Source of the DNA: a virus
Strand: one strand, 5' to 3'
Length of the DNA stretch: 25,837 bases
Virus record (IMG/VR): IMGVR_UViG_3300031976_000823
Location: 1-25,837 of that record
The first letter of the stretch is position 1; each line of letters starts with the position of its first letter. Below the pieces are notes generated by a model. The model was given only the letters and a program-made list of their open reading frames with translations, was not told the origin of the DNA and made no database searches. A program made the position numbers and the translations under genes. This document shows, one piece after another, positions 8,704 through 17,400 of the stretch.

Positions 8704-9135
8704 ATGATCGGTGAGGTCACATTCGACGCTGGCGGGAGTCGCTACATTCTGTTCCTCGGCACGGCCGCCCAGTGCCGTCTTGAGGAAATGCACGACAAGG
8801 GCTTCTTCGCGATCGTCGAAGAGGCGCTGCCCAACGTCACGCCGGCCATGCTGGGCAACCAGACGCTGATGGCGGAAGTGGCGCGAGGCGTGCGGATCTC
8901 GAAGCTGCGCGATTTGGCCTGGGCCGCGCTTCTCAAGCATCAGCCGTCCATGACGTTGCGCGATGTCGAAGACCTTGCCGATCTTATCGGCCCGCAGCGC
9001 TTCGGCGAGCTACTGGGCAAGACGATCGCTGCCGGGCAGGGGCAGGCAGAGCAAGAGGAGGCTGGCCATGACGCCGCCCAGGGAAAGCCCGGCCGAAAAA
9101 AGACTGGCGGGCAAAAACGGGCTGGGCAGAGCTGA
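8704..9135 (+). CDS. Tail assembly chaperone G (zero-frame product)
   Basis: This gene encodes the likely G-type tail assembly chaperone that binds the tape measure during tail building. The 143-residue protein starts with a beta strand set (GEVTFDAGGSRYILFLG), then helices (RLEEMHDKGFFAIVEEAL, LRDVEDLADLIGPQRFGELL). It ends in a Gln/Lys/Gly-rich tail that looks like linker rather than folded protein. It sits between tube and tape measure. GGAGA at 8692-8696 supports ATG 8704. The last ten codons lie beyond a slippery heptamer at 9096-9102. A share of ribosomes probably shifts there and makes a longer GT protein of about 245 residues. Confidence 0.8.
   Translation: MIGEVTFDAGGSRYILFLGTAAQCRLEEMHDKGFFAIVEEALPNVTPAMLGNQTLMAEVARGVRISKLRDLAWAALLKHQPSMTLRDVEDLADLIGPQRFGELLGKTIAAGQGQAEQEEAGHDAAQGKPGRKKTGGQKRAGQS
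9096..9102 (+). other. Slippery heptamer A AAA AAG, -1 frameshift site
   Basis: In the frame of the G gene the codons read CGA AAA AAG, so the heptamer A AAA AAG is in exact X XXY YYZ phase. This is the most efficient known bacterial -1 slip sequence. AGGGA at 9080-9084 lies 11 bases upstream and could act as a stimulating internal Shine-Dalgarno, as at dnaX. After the slip, reading continues GAC TGG CGG from 9102 without a stop to 9440. Confidence 0.8.
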
Positions 9136-9440
9136 TCTTGCAATGGGTGGCGGCGGGTCAAGTCGCCACCGACTTCTGGGACCAGTCTCAGGCCAGCTTT
9201 GCCGCCATTCTTCGCGGGTCGGCTGAGCGCTCCAGGCGTGAATATGAGCGCACGCTGTGGGGCGCCTGGCAGGGTGAGCGGTTCACGCGAACCGACAGGC
9301 TGAAACGCTGGAAGGTCTATCAGCGTGAGGTCCGCAGGACCGAACCGAAGCGCCGCCAGACCGATGCTGAGAAACTCGACGTTTTTCGTTCGCTACAGGC
9401 TGCGAGCGGCCTGAAAATCACGCGCCTCAAGAAACGGTAG
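9102..9440 (+). CDS. T part of the GT tail-assembly chaperone (-1 frame)
   Basis: This reading frame is best read as the extension made after a -1 shift at 9096-9102, giving a fusion of 133 G residues plus 112 T residues. The T part continues DWRAKTGWAELILQWVAAGQ, then FWDQSQASFAAILRGSAERS and a basic C-terminus (KITRLKKR). It resembles the helical T domains of alphaproteobacterial tail chaperones. If it were a separate gene, its only early start would be TTG at 9138, with no good ribosome site, three bases past the G stop. That lack of a start supports the frameshift model. In lambda the T domain binds tube protein and brings it to the tape measure complex. Confidence 0.75.
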   Translation, partial: DWRAKTGWAELILQWVAAGQVATDFWDQSQASFAAILRGSAERSRREYERTLWGAWQGERFTRTDRLKRWKVYQREVRRTEPKRRQTDAEKLDVFRSLQAASGLKITRLKKR

Positions 9441-9448
9441 GATCGACA

Positions 9449-12400
9449 ATGCAGACGCTGCTCGCATCGCTCGTCGTCTCGATGAGCGTGAAGGACGCTG
9501 CCTATAAGGCGGGCATGGCGACCGCGCGCCGTGAGGCTGCAAAAACCGAGCAGGATCTGAGCCGCGCCGCAGGCGGCATGGGTCACGCGATGCAGGGGGC
9601 GGCGCGGCAGGTGAACGATGCCGCCATCGGTATGGCCGAAAGTCTTGCCAATGCCGCCCGGCAAGTCCAGCGCACCGGGATTGTCATGACGGCGGCAATC
9701 AGCGCGCCGCTGCTGCTAATCGGCAAGCGCACGAAGGATACGGCCGCGTCCTTTGAGACATCGTTCAATCGTGTTCGGGCAGCAATGCTGTCGGCCTCGC
9801 CGGAACAACTGGACAAGTTGAACGCCGCCGCGCTGCGGATGGGGCCAGCGTTCGGCAAGTCCGCCAGCGATGCAGCATTGGCTATGGAGATGCTGGCCAA
9901 GAACGGGTTGTCGGCCTCCCAGATCCTGGGCGGTGCGCTGACATCCGCGATGACACTGTCGGCGGTCGGCGTGGCCGATCTGTCTGCGTCGGCCGACCTG
10001 ACGACGGACATTATGCAGCAGTTTGGCAAGAGCGCGGGGCAATTGCCGGACGTCGTGAACAAGGTGACGGGGGCGCTGGACGCGTCCAAGCTGTCCTTCG
10101 ACGACTATCGACTGGCGATCGGCCAAACTGGCGGCGTCGCCGGCGGACTGGGGTATTCGTTCGAGGATACGAACGTCGCGCTGGCCGCGACCGCATCGCT
10201 ATTCGCCAGCGGATCGGATGCCGGCACCAGCTTCAAGACATTCCTGACCGCGCTGGCCTCGCCGTCGAAAGAAGCGGCAAAGCAAATCGGTGCGCTGAAC
10301 CTGCAATTCTTCAACGCTGACGGCTCAGCCCGATCGTTGGGCGAGGTGGCCGATGAGCTTCGCCTGAAGCTGTCGGATCTGAGCGATCAGCAGAAGGGTG
10401 ATGCGCTTTCGACGATCTTCGGCAACGATGCGATGCGAACGGCGATCGCGTTAATGCAGCAAGGCCGTCAGGGTCTGGAAAATGTCGGCAAGGCGATCGA
10501 CGCGGTGCAGGCGAAGGACAAGATCAGCATTCTGCAGGCGGGCGATGAAGCGGCATCCCAGCGGTTGAGCGCCGCCCTGGATGTGCTGGCGATCAAAATG
10601 GGCGAGGTGTTGCTGCCTATTTCGGTTGCGACGAAGGACGCCTTGACGGGTATCGTTCAGTCGCTGTCCTCGCTGTCTCCGGCCTTTTACGTGGCTGGAG
10701 CCAGCGCGGCGCTGCTCGCGAGCGCTGTTGGGCCGCTTGTCACCGTCATCGGCTACACCCTCCCGCTGGCAGCGGCGCTTCTGGCCAACCGGCTTACCGG
10801 GGTTGGCGCTGTTGTCGGGTTCATAATCAATCCGATCGGCATGCTCGTCCGCACGGTCGGCGCGCTGCTGGTTGCGCGGGGCGCGTCGGTCGCGGTCGGT
10901 CTGCTGGGCGCGCGCATTGCGGCGATGGCGACGCCGATCGGGCTGGTTATTGGCGCCGCGACGATCTTGATCCCGCTGCTTTCAAAGATCGGGTTGGAAG
11001 AGGAGTTGATGGCCCGACAGGCGGGCCTTGCAAACAAGGTGCATGATCGCATGACGTCGATCGTCGAACGCCTTGCGACGGCAACCGGCAAGGCGGCGAC
11101 TGAAGCGCGGGGCCATGCCAAAGCCCTCATTGCAACGGCGCTGGCGGCGCAACAGGCGCAGCTGCAGGTCGCTCGTCTTGCTGTCGCCAACTATAATCGA
11201 GCTGTCGCCGACGAGCGAGCTGCGGCTGCGAACCTGACGCCTGGCGGCCTGGTGGTTCGTGAAGCTGCACGGCAGCGCCGCCAGAGCGCCGCCACGAACG
11301 CCTGGGAGCAGATCGGGCTGCTGCGTCAGGGAAATGTGGACATCGCGACCGTGCGGCAGGCGATCGAAGCCAGCGCGATTTCGGGCAATATCGGGACCGG
11401 GGGTTCGCCGATGGCTGAACCCGATGAAACAGACAAGTCCACCAGCGGACGCGGCGACGCCGCGAAATCCGCAGCCGATGCGCAGCGCGCGAACGCACAG
11501 TATCTGGACGATCTTGGGCGCTTGCGTGTTGCCGAAATGGACGCACTGGCAGACCTGACCGAAGGCTACCGTGCCCGATATCGAGCGGACGTCGCCAACC
11601 TTGAAGAGGAAATGGCGTCTTATCGCCGACAAGTGGCGCTGGATGATGAGTTGACGGCGGCGCAGCGCGCGGAACTGGTGGCAGCGAAGGAGCGTGAGAT
11701 CGGGCAGCGGCGTTATGTCGTCGAAAGCCGTATGAACGCTGCCGAAGCGAACGAGCGTTTCGATCTGATGCGCGCGGCGACAGAGGGGGAGGCGGAGCTG
11801 GTCCGTCTCGGCCTGGATATGGCGGAGACCGCCGCCGAGCGCCGGGACGGTGAACTTCGTCTCCTGGCGTTGCAGCGTAAGCTGGAAGAGGCGGAACTGG
11901 ACCGCGTGATTGCCGTGGCGGCGATTGGCAGCGTGGAGGCAGAAAACGCGAGGCGCGCAAAGGAGCGCCTGGGCGCTGCCTATAGCGCCCGGGAAGCGCG
12001 GCTGCGTCGCGACACCGCAGGCCCAGGCGAGCAATATCTGCGCGCGATCGATCTGTCGGCAGGGCAGCTTCGGGAAGCGACTGAGGACATGGGTGTGTCG
12101 GCCTTGGTGCGCTTCAACGACACGCTTGCAGATACGGCGGTCGGGTTCCTGAAGATGGGCGGGGTGGCCGGGCAAGTGTTCAACCAATTATTCGCCGATC
12201 TTATGCGCCTGCAGCTGCAGAAGGCAGTGCTCCAGCCCATCGCGAGCTTCCTGTTCGGCGGTGGTGGCGGCCTGACGACGGCAACGGCGCAGGGCGGGGT
12301 AACCAGCTTTCTTGATAGCTACATCCCTTCGCTGAACTTTGGCGGCGGTAAGGCATCAGGCGGGCGTGTCAGTCCGCGCAGTTGGTATATGGTCGGCGAG

Positions 12401-12628
12401 AACGGCCCCGAACCGTTCGTGCCGGACACGGCCGGGACGATCATCCCCAATTCCGGCCTGAAGAAGCTGAGCGGCGGCGCACCTGTCATCCAAATCGTTG
12501 CCGACGAAGGCGCGATGTTCGTTCCGCGCGTGCAGTCGATAAGCGGCGAAGTTTCGGTTCAGACGGTCGGCGCCGCGAACGCGTCGATGGTGCGGATGCA
12601 GCGCCGGAGGCTTGGCCGTGGCGGTTGA
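9449..12628 (+). CDS. Tail tape measure protein
   Basis: This gene encodes a 1059-residue tape measure that sets tail length and enters the cell envelope at infection. The PhageMin_Tail core spans about 90-335 (SFETSFNRVRAAM, LSASADLTTDIMQQFGKSAG, LGYSFEDTNVALAATASLFA, TIFGNDAMRTAIALMQQG). Hydrophobic segments at about 409-518 (PLVTVIGYTLPLAAALLANR, IGLVIGAATILIPLL) may cross the inner membrane for DNA entry. Long Ala/Glu/Arg-rich coiled coils follow (about 660-860). The C-terminus has the WYMVGENGPEPFVPDTAGTI motif seen in lambda H-like proteins. ATG 9449 has TAGGA just upstream. Its end overlaps the next gene by 11 bases. Confidence 0.95.
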   Translation: MQTLLASLVVSMSVKDAAYKAGMATARREAAKTEQDLSRAAGGMGHAMQGAARQVNDAAIGMAESLANAARQVQRTGIVMTAAISAPLLLIGKRTKDTAASFETSFNRVRAAMLSASPEQLDKLNAAALRMGPAFGKSASDAALAMEMLAKNGLSASQILGGALTSAMTLSAVGVADLSASADLTTDIMQQFGKSAGQLPDVVNKVTGALDASKLSFDDYRLAIGQTGGVAGGLGYSFEDTNVALAATASLFASGSDAGTSFKTFLTALASPSKEAAKQIGALNLQFFNADGSARSLGEVADELRLKLSDLSDQQKGDALSTIFGNDAMRTAIALMQQGRQGLENVGKAIDAVQAKDKISILQAGDEAASQRLSAALDVLAIKMGEVLLPISVATKDALTGIVQSLSSLSPAFYVAGASAALLASAVGPLVTVIGYTLPLAAALLANRLTGVGAVVGFIINPIGMLVRTVGALLVARGASVAVGLLGARIAAMATPIGLVIGAATILIPLLSKIGLEEELMARQAGLANKVHDRMTSIVERLATATGKAATEARGHAKALIATALAAQQAQLQVARLAVANYNRAVADERAAAANLTPGGLVVREAARQRRQSAATNAWEQIGLLRQGNVDIATVRQAIEASAISGNIGTGGSPMAEPDETDKSTSGRGDAAKSAADAQRANAQYLDDLGRLRVAEMDALADLTEGYRARYRADVANLEEEMASYRRQVALDDELTAAQRAELVAAKEREIGQRRYVVESRMNAAEANERFDLMRAATEGEAELVRLGLDMAETAAERRDGELRLLALQRKLEEAELDRVIAVAAIGSVEAENARRAKERLGAAYSAREARLRRDTAGPGEQYLRAIDLSAGQLREATEDMGVSALVRFNDTLADTAVGFLKMGGVAGQVFNQLFADLMRLQLQKAVLQPIASFLFGGGGGLTTATAQGGVTSFLDSYIPSLNFGGGKASGGRVSPRSWYMVGENGPEPFVPDTAGTIIPNSGLKKLSGGAPVIQIVADEGAMFVPRVQSISGEVSVQTVGAANASMVRMQRRRLGRGG

Positions 12629-13208
12629 CCTGTCGGGGCTGCCGATCCGATCGGCCGAACCTATCCTGCAGGAGTTTGGCGGCCTGCTGGTGCCCGCGCT
12701 TGGTGGGCCGGTGCAGCGGATCGAGCGGCCGGGATCGCGATGGGCCTTGCGAGTCGAGACGCCGCCGATGCCGGTGGAGCCGGATGGCCGGCGCTGGTCG
12801 GCACGTATCGCGCGCGCCAAGCGGGCGGGCGCACTGATCGAGATCCCGCAGCCGGGGCTGACCATCGGCAACCCCGGTGCGCCGGTTGTCAACGGCAGCT
12901 TCGCATCGGGCCGCCTGATCCAGCTGGGAGGACTCGCACCAGGCTATCTGCTGCGTGAGGGACAGTGGCTGTCGTTCATCGTCGGGGGACGTCGGTATGT
13001 GGACCAGATCGTTAGCGATGTGTCGGCCAGCGCCGGCGGCATCGCGGCGATCGCCATCCAGAATCTGCTTCGCGTGCCGCTTGCCGGTGGTGAGCAAGTC
13101 GAAGTCGCCAGCCCGAAGATCGAGGGGTGGCTTGAGGACAATTTCAGCTTTCCGATCGATGTCGCGCGGATGACGTCCTTTGGGTTTACGATCACGGAGG
13201 CGGAATGA
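12618..13208 (+). CDS. Minor tail protein downstream of the tape measure
   Basis: This 196-residue protein lies in the place of distal tail or tip proteins and is probably a structural tip component. Seen here are an RPGSRWALRVETPPMPVE strand, then GRLIQLGGLAPGYLLREGQW and an LSFIVGGRRYVDQIV hairpin. It ends with an LRVPLAGGEQVEVASPKIEG section that recurs in tail-tip proteins of alphaproteobacterial siphophages. I assign no molecular function beyond that. GTG 12618 is chosen over TTG 12612 because GGAGG at 12606-12610 is then seven bases away. The start lies inside the tape measure gene, and the stop overlaps the next start. Confidence 0.8.
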   Translation: MAVDLSGLPIRSAEPILQEFGGLLVPALGGPVQRIERPGSRWALRVETPPMPVEPDGRRWSARIARAKRAGALIEIPQPGLTIGNPGAPVVNGSFASGRLIQLGGLAPGYLLREGQWLSFIVGGRRYVDQIVSDVSASAGGIAAIAIQNLLRVPLAGGEQVEVASPKIEGWLEDNFSFPIDVARMTSFGFTITEAE

Positions 13209-13831
13209 CAGCGGCGATGGAGGTTGCGCTTGGCGCGCGGCATGTCATGCTGGTTGGGCTGCTGCGTATCGCGTTCCCCGGCTACACGCTTCGGCTTGCT
13301 GATGCATCGGCGGTGGTAACCGCCATGGGCGAACAGTTCGTCGGGCGTGATGCTCGTTTCGGGACGATCGGCGCGATCGAATCCGTAGGCGAGGCGACGG
13401 GCGACCAGATGCCCGGTCTGGACCTAGTGCTGATGCCGCCTGCCCTATCCGCCGCCGTCGACCTGGCGCAGCCGACGATGCAAGGCGCTGCAGTACGTGC
13501 GTGGCTGGCGGCTATCGACATTGAAAGCGGCCAGACGTTTGCGGAGCCTGAGCTTCTATTCGCCGGCGAGGTCGACACAGTCGCACTGGAAATTGATCGG
13601 GGCACGCGGACGCTGGCTGTTTCTTGCGCGTCAGTGTTCGAGCGCCTGATGGAGCCGGACGAAGGCGGCCGGTTGGCCGACAGCTTCCACCAGTGGGTTT
13701 GGCCGGGCGAATTGGGCTTTGCCAATATGAGCGGCACGCCGGTCGATCGGCTGTGGGGGCCGGGGAGCCGAGCGCCGTCCGTCACGCTGGCGCCGCAGCT
13801 ACCGCGAACGGGCGTTCAGCGCTTTTTCTAG
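13205..13831 (+). CDS. Minor tail-tip protein
   Basis: This 208-residue protein is probably a tail-tip structural subunit. It contains a repeated-strand pattern: GYTLRLADASAVV, then FVGRDARFGTIGAIESVGEA, LVLMPPALSAA, and ELLFAGEVDTVALEIDRGTR. This resembles the N-terminal domain of hub-type tail proteins: a lane with an added-load residue G-D-l-f-G and then a LF-GevD strand. The start ATG overlaps the previous stop (ATGA at 13205-13208). The next gene starts nine bases after the stop and has its own ribosome site. It may act with the 60-residue and NlpC-like proteins before J. Confidence 0.8.
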   Translation: MTAAMEVALGARHVMLVGLLRIAFPGYTLRLADASAVVTAMGEQFVGRDARFGTIGAIESVGEATGDQMPGLDLVLMPPALSAAVDLAQPTMQGAAVRAWLAAIDIESGQTFAEPELLFAGEVDTVALEIDRGTRTLAVSCASVFERLMEPDEGGRLADSFHQWVWPGELGFANMSGTPVDRLWGPGSRAPSVTLAPQLPRTGVQRFF

Positions 13832-13840
13832 GACATTTCG

Positions 13841-14023
13841 ATGATCATCAAAATTGACGAGGCGTCCGCCATGGTTGGCGGGCGGGCCGTTTTGTTGTGC
13901 GACGATGACGGTGTGCCGCTGCCAATGCAGTATCGCGTCGTGCTCGACCAAGCGGTCGGCGAGGCGAGTTCGATCACAGTCAGCTTTCATATTGACGGCG
14001 ATAAGGTGCGGGTTGCCGACTAA
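13841..14023 (+). CDS. Small tail-region protein, 60 residues
   Basis: This short gene has a good ribosome site (TAGGA at 13829-13833, seven bases before ATG 13841), and its stop overlaps the next start (TAATG at 14021-14025). The protein looks like a single small beta-fold (GRAVLLCDDDGVPLPMQYRV, then SSITVSFHIDGDKVRVAD). I recognise no family. Its place between two tip genes suggests a small tip or assembly component. That it is real is supported by coupling on both sides. Confidence 0.65.
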   Translation: MIIKIDEASAMVGGRAVLLCDDDGVPLPMQYRVVLDQAVGEASSITVSFHIDGDKVRVAD

Positions 14024-14442
14024 TGACCGAGATCGAACGTCGCGTCGTGGCAGTAAATGCGACCCGCGCTCGCTTTGCGGGCCGCGCCTTTGCATGGGGA
14101 ACGGTCGACTGCGCGAAGGTCGTCGCATGGCACCTGCGCAAGATGGGGCATCGCATCGGCATCTCGAAGGCGGGTTCCTATTCGACGGCTCTTTCCGCCA
14201 AGCGCGCCCTGGCTCGCTGGGGCGTGGAAACGCTGACCGAGGCGCTCGACAAGGCGATGCTTGATCGTATCCCGCCAGCAGCTGCTTTGGCCGGCGACGT
14301 GGTCCAGCTGCCCGGCACAGACGCCTTTGACGCTCTGGCGGTGGTTGCCGGCAACGGCGCGGTTCTCGGCTTCCACGAGGATAGCGACACGCTGGAAGTC
14401 GTGCGCTTGGACGTGGTCCCCCTCGCGGCGTGGCGCGCATGA
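14023..14442 (+). CDS. NlpC/P60-like tail protein (DUF6950-type)
   Basis: This 139-residue protein sits just before the J-like gene, where many siphophages encode an NlpC/P60 cysteine peptidase that opens peptidoglycan during entry. The candidate nucleophile is Cys30 in AFAWGTVDCAKVVAWHL, matching the F-WG--DC motif. Later, AGDVVQLPG mimics the GD-V strand. The next segment reads DALAVVAGNG where active NlpC enzymes carry His-Val-Gly, so the catalytic histidine seems absent. It may be a structural relative or use another residue. The start overlaps the previous stop (TAATG), and its end overlaps the J-like start (ATGA). Confidence 0.75.
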   Translation: MTEIERRVVAVNATRARFAGRAFAWGTVDCAKVVAWHLRKMGHRIGISKAGSYSTALSAKRALARWGVETLTEALDKAMLDRIPPAAALAGDVVQLPGTDAFDALAVVAGNGAVLGFHEDSDTLEVVRLDVVPLAAWRA

Positions 14443-17400
14443 GCAAGATGCTGAGAACCGCTGGGATGGTCGTTGGCGCGGCCGCCCTGATCGCCACCGG
14501 GGTCGGCGCGGTCGCCGGCGCGGCAGCGGCCGCGAAGATCGCGGGAGCGATTGGCGTTTCGAGTCTTGCGAAGCTGGCCGCGACCGCGTCGGTCATTTCG
14601 GCGGGCCTCGGGGCTGCGGGATCGCTCACGGCCAAGCCGCCGACCAACGAGCGTCAGGGCCTCCAGCTCAGCTTCAAGATCGATCCCGGTGCGCCCATTC
14701 CATATGCCATCGGGCGCACGGCGGTCGGGGGCACGGTGGTCTATCGTGAGACCTACGGCACCGATAATCATTACCAGACCTATTTTGTGGCCCTGTCGCT
14801 AGGCCCCATTGCGGGAATCGACCAGCGCCTGATTGATCGCGCCGCAATCACGTTCGCCGGCACGTCGGCGCTGGGCTATTACAACCGGTGGATGTGGCAG
14901 GATGTCCAGCTGGGCGCACTGCCTGAAGCGCGCGCGCTGAGCCACGGTATCGCATCGCCGCCGTTCGGCTCAATCCCGGCACAGGTGCCGGGCTGGAGCG
15001 CTCAGCATCGCATGTCGGGTTATGCCGCAGCATCGCTGACGATGCTGTTCGATACGAAGGCGCGGCGCTACCAGAACGGCGAACCGCTGCCGGCATGGGT
15101 GCTGCGCGGTAACCTGGTGTGGGATCCGCGCCTAGACAGCACCTATCCCGGCGGGTCCGGTCCCTGTCGCTGGAACGATCCCGCGACGCATGTTTATTCT
15201 GAAACCCCGGCGCTTCACGGTTTGAAGTGGCGGATCGGCGTCTTCCATAACGGCAAGAAGGTTATGGGCGTCGGGGCACCCATCGACCTAATCGATGTCG
15301 CGTCGATCGTCGAAGCTGCAAACGTGCAGGAGGCCAATGGGTGGAAGGTCGGCGGCGAGCTGAACAGCGAGATGGATCGCTGGGAAGCGCTTAAGCTGAT
15401 TGAGGAGGCGGGCGGTGCTGAGCCGATTCCGAGCGGCGCGCGAATGGCGACGCTGCAGAAGATGCCGCGCGTCCCGATTGGCACGATCCGCGCCGCCGAT
15501 ATCATAGAGGCGCGCTCGATCCCGGCCATGAAGCCGCGCCGCGAGCGTATCAACGGCTATCGTGCGCGGTTCCGCAGCGAGGCGCATGGTTGGGAGATGA
15601 TCCCGATCGATATCGTTCAGGTGGCTGATTACGTCACTGACGATGGTGGAGAGCGCACGGGCAGCGGCGACTTTGGCCTAGTTCAGAACGCCGATCAGGC
15701 AGGCAGTCTGGCTGCGTATAAGGTTTTCGACAGCCGCGAGATCGGCCCGATCGAGCTGACCCTGAAGCCCCGGTTTATTGGTTATCGCCTAGGCGATTGC
15801 CTGTCGATGGAGGCGGATGAGACGGGGCTTTCCGGCAAGCTGTTGATCGTTCGCGGGCGATCGATCGATCCGGAGACCGGTCGCGTCACCATGACGTTCG
15901 AGACCGAAACGCCGGAAAAGCACCCGGCAGCGCTGGGCCAGACGGGGGCCGTGCCGCCTGTGCCCACGCTGACCTTCGCTCCCGATGTCGCACCAGCGCC
16001 TTCGGTCAGCGGTTGGGATGCGAGTGCTTTCGTCTGGGAGGACAGCGGCTATTCCGAACCGGCTATCGTAGTAACAGGAGCCGCCGACAACTCTAACGCC
16101 GAGAATGTCGTTTTTGAGATCCGTGAGGTTGGCGGAGATTGGGTCGATCCTTCAATCGATCCTCCCGACGCCACGCGGCGGTTGTTTCGTCGTCTGCGCT
16201 CGAAAACGAATTATGAAGTCGCGGTCAGCTACAAGGTGCGCGGCACGATTGGGGACCGGCTCGTTCTGGGTCCAATTGTCACCCCGGAGGTTCGTCAGCC
16301 TGAAGCCTTCACCGTCGGATCGCACGGCAACTCGGCGATCGTACCCGGCCACTATCTGCACGGCTTGCGCAAGCAGGACGGCACGCCGATCGCGACCGAT
16401 TACAGGCGCTCTTATACCGCGTGCTATTACAGCCCCGATACCGGTGCATGGACAAGTCGATCGTTCGACGTCTTCGGCGGCGGCGCAATCGACTATGGCT
16501 ATGGCGCGGGCATCGGCAACGGCGACGCCACAAGTGGCAGCGATGCCGGCTCGATGGCGCGCTATCTGAACGCAATCCCGGCCGGACTGCCGGTCGTCGT
16601 CTTCACGGCCGACGAACCCGCACAGCTTCGCCATCAAGGCGGCCTGCTCGAAGCGATGTATCGTTGCGGCGCGAGCGCGAGGAAGTTCGGCGGAGACGGC
16701 AACGCATTTCCCTACCGGGCGGCTTACATCCTGGTGGGCACCGCCGGCGCGGGCGAAGGCAACGCAGCGATCGAGCGCGTGCAGGAACCGGGCGTGGACG
16801 GAAGCCCGAATGCGTGGCTGATGACGAGCTTCACCATCGTCAACGGGGTGCTTCAGCTGAGCGCGCGCGACGGATCGGACGGGCGCGACGGGACCGACGG
16901 CCTGCCGGGGGCGGACGGTGCGGATGGGCAGACGTCCTATATCCATTACGCCTATGCCAATTCACCCGACGGGCAGGTCGATTTCACCACCGGAGCGCCG
17001 GGCAACCGGGCTTTTGAAGGGGTCTACGCCGACTTCGTGGAAGCAGACAGCGGCAACCCGGCCGCCTATACCTGGCGCGAATATAAGGGGCCGCCGTTTG
17101 GCATGGCGACGCGCGGCACCGCGATCGTGGCCGGCAACCAGGTCATCAAGGGTGAGGGCGGGGCTGCGGATTGGGACGCGGACGCCTATTCGACGGTCGG
17201 CTTCCGTGGTTCGGCCAAAATGTCCTGCCGCTTCGCCGCCGGCAGCTATGCCATGGCCGGCCTGAACACCGACCCGACCGCCGACACATCTTATACGTCG
17301 ATCGACTTCGCCTGGTATTATCAGCCCGAGCAGAACGTGATGTATGCGTTTGAGTCTGGCGTAAACGCCGCCAGTCTGGGCACCTATGATCCCAGTGCCA

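Noticed and set aside
8963-9226. 87-codon plus-strand frame across the G/T junction
   Set aside because: It is the third frame of the chaperone region, lacks a ribosome site and is basic and low complexity.
10982-12187. 401-codon minus-strand open frame
   Set aside because: It is antisense to the tape measure coiled-coil region, with no ribosome site or family pattern.
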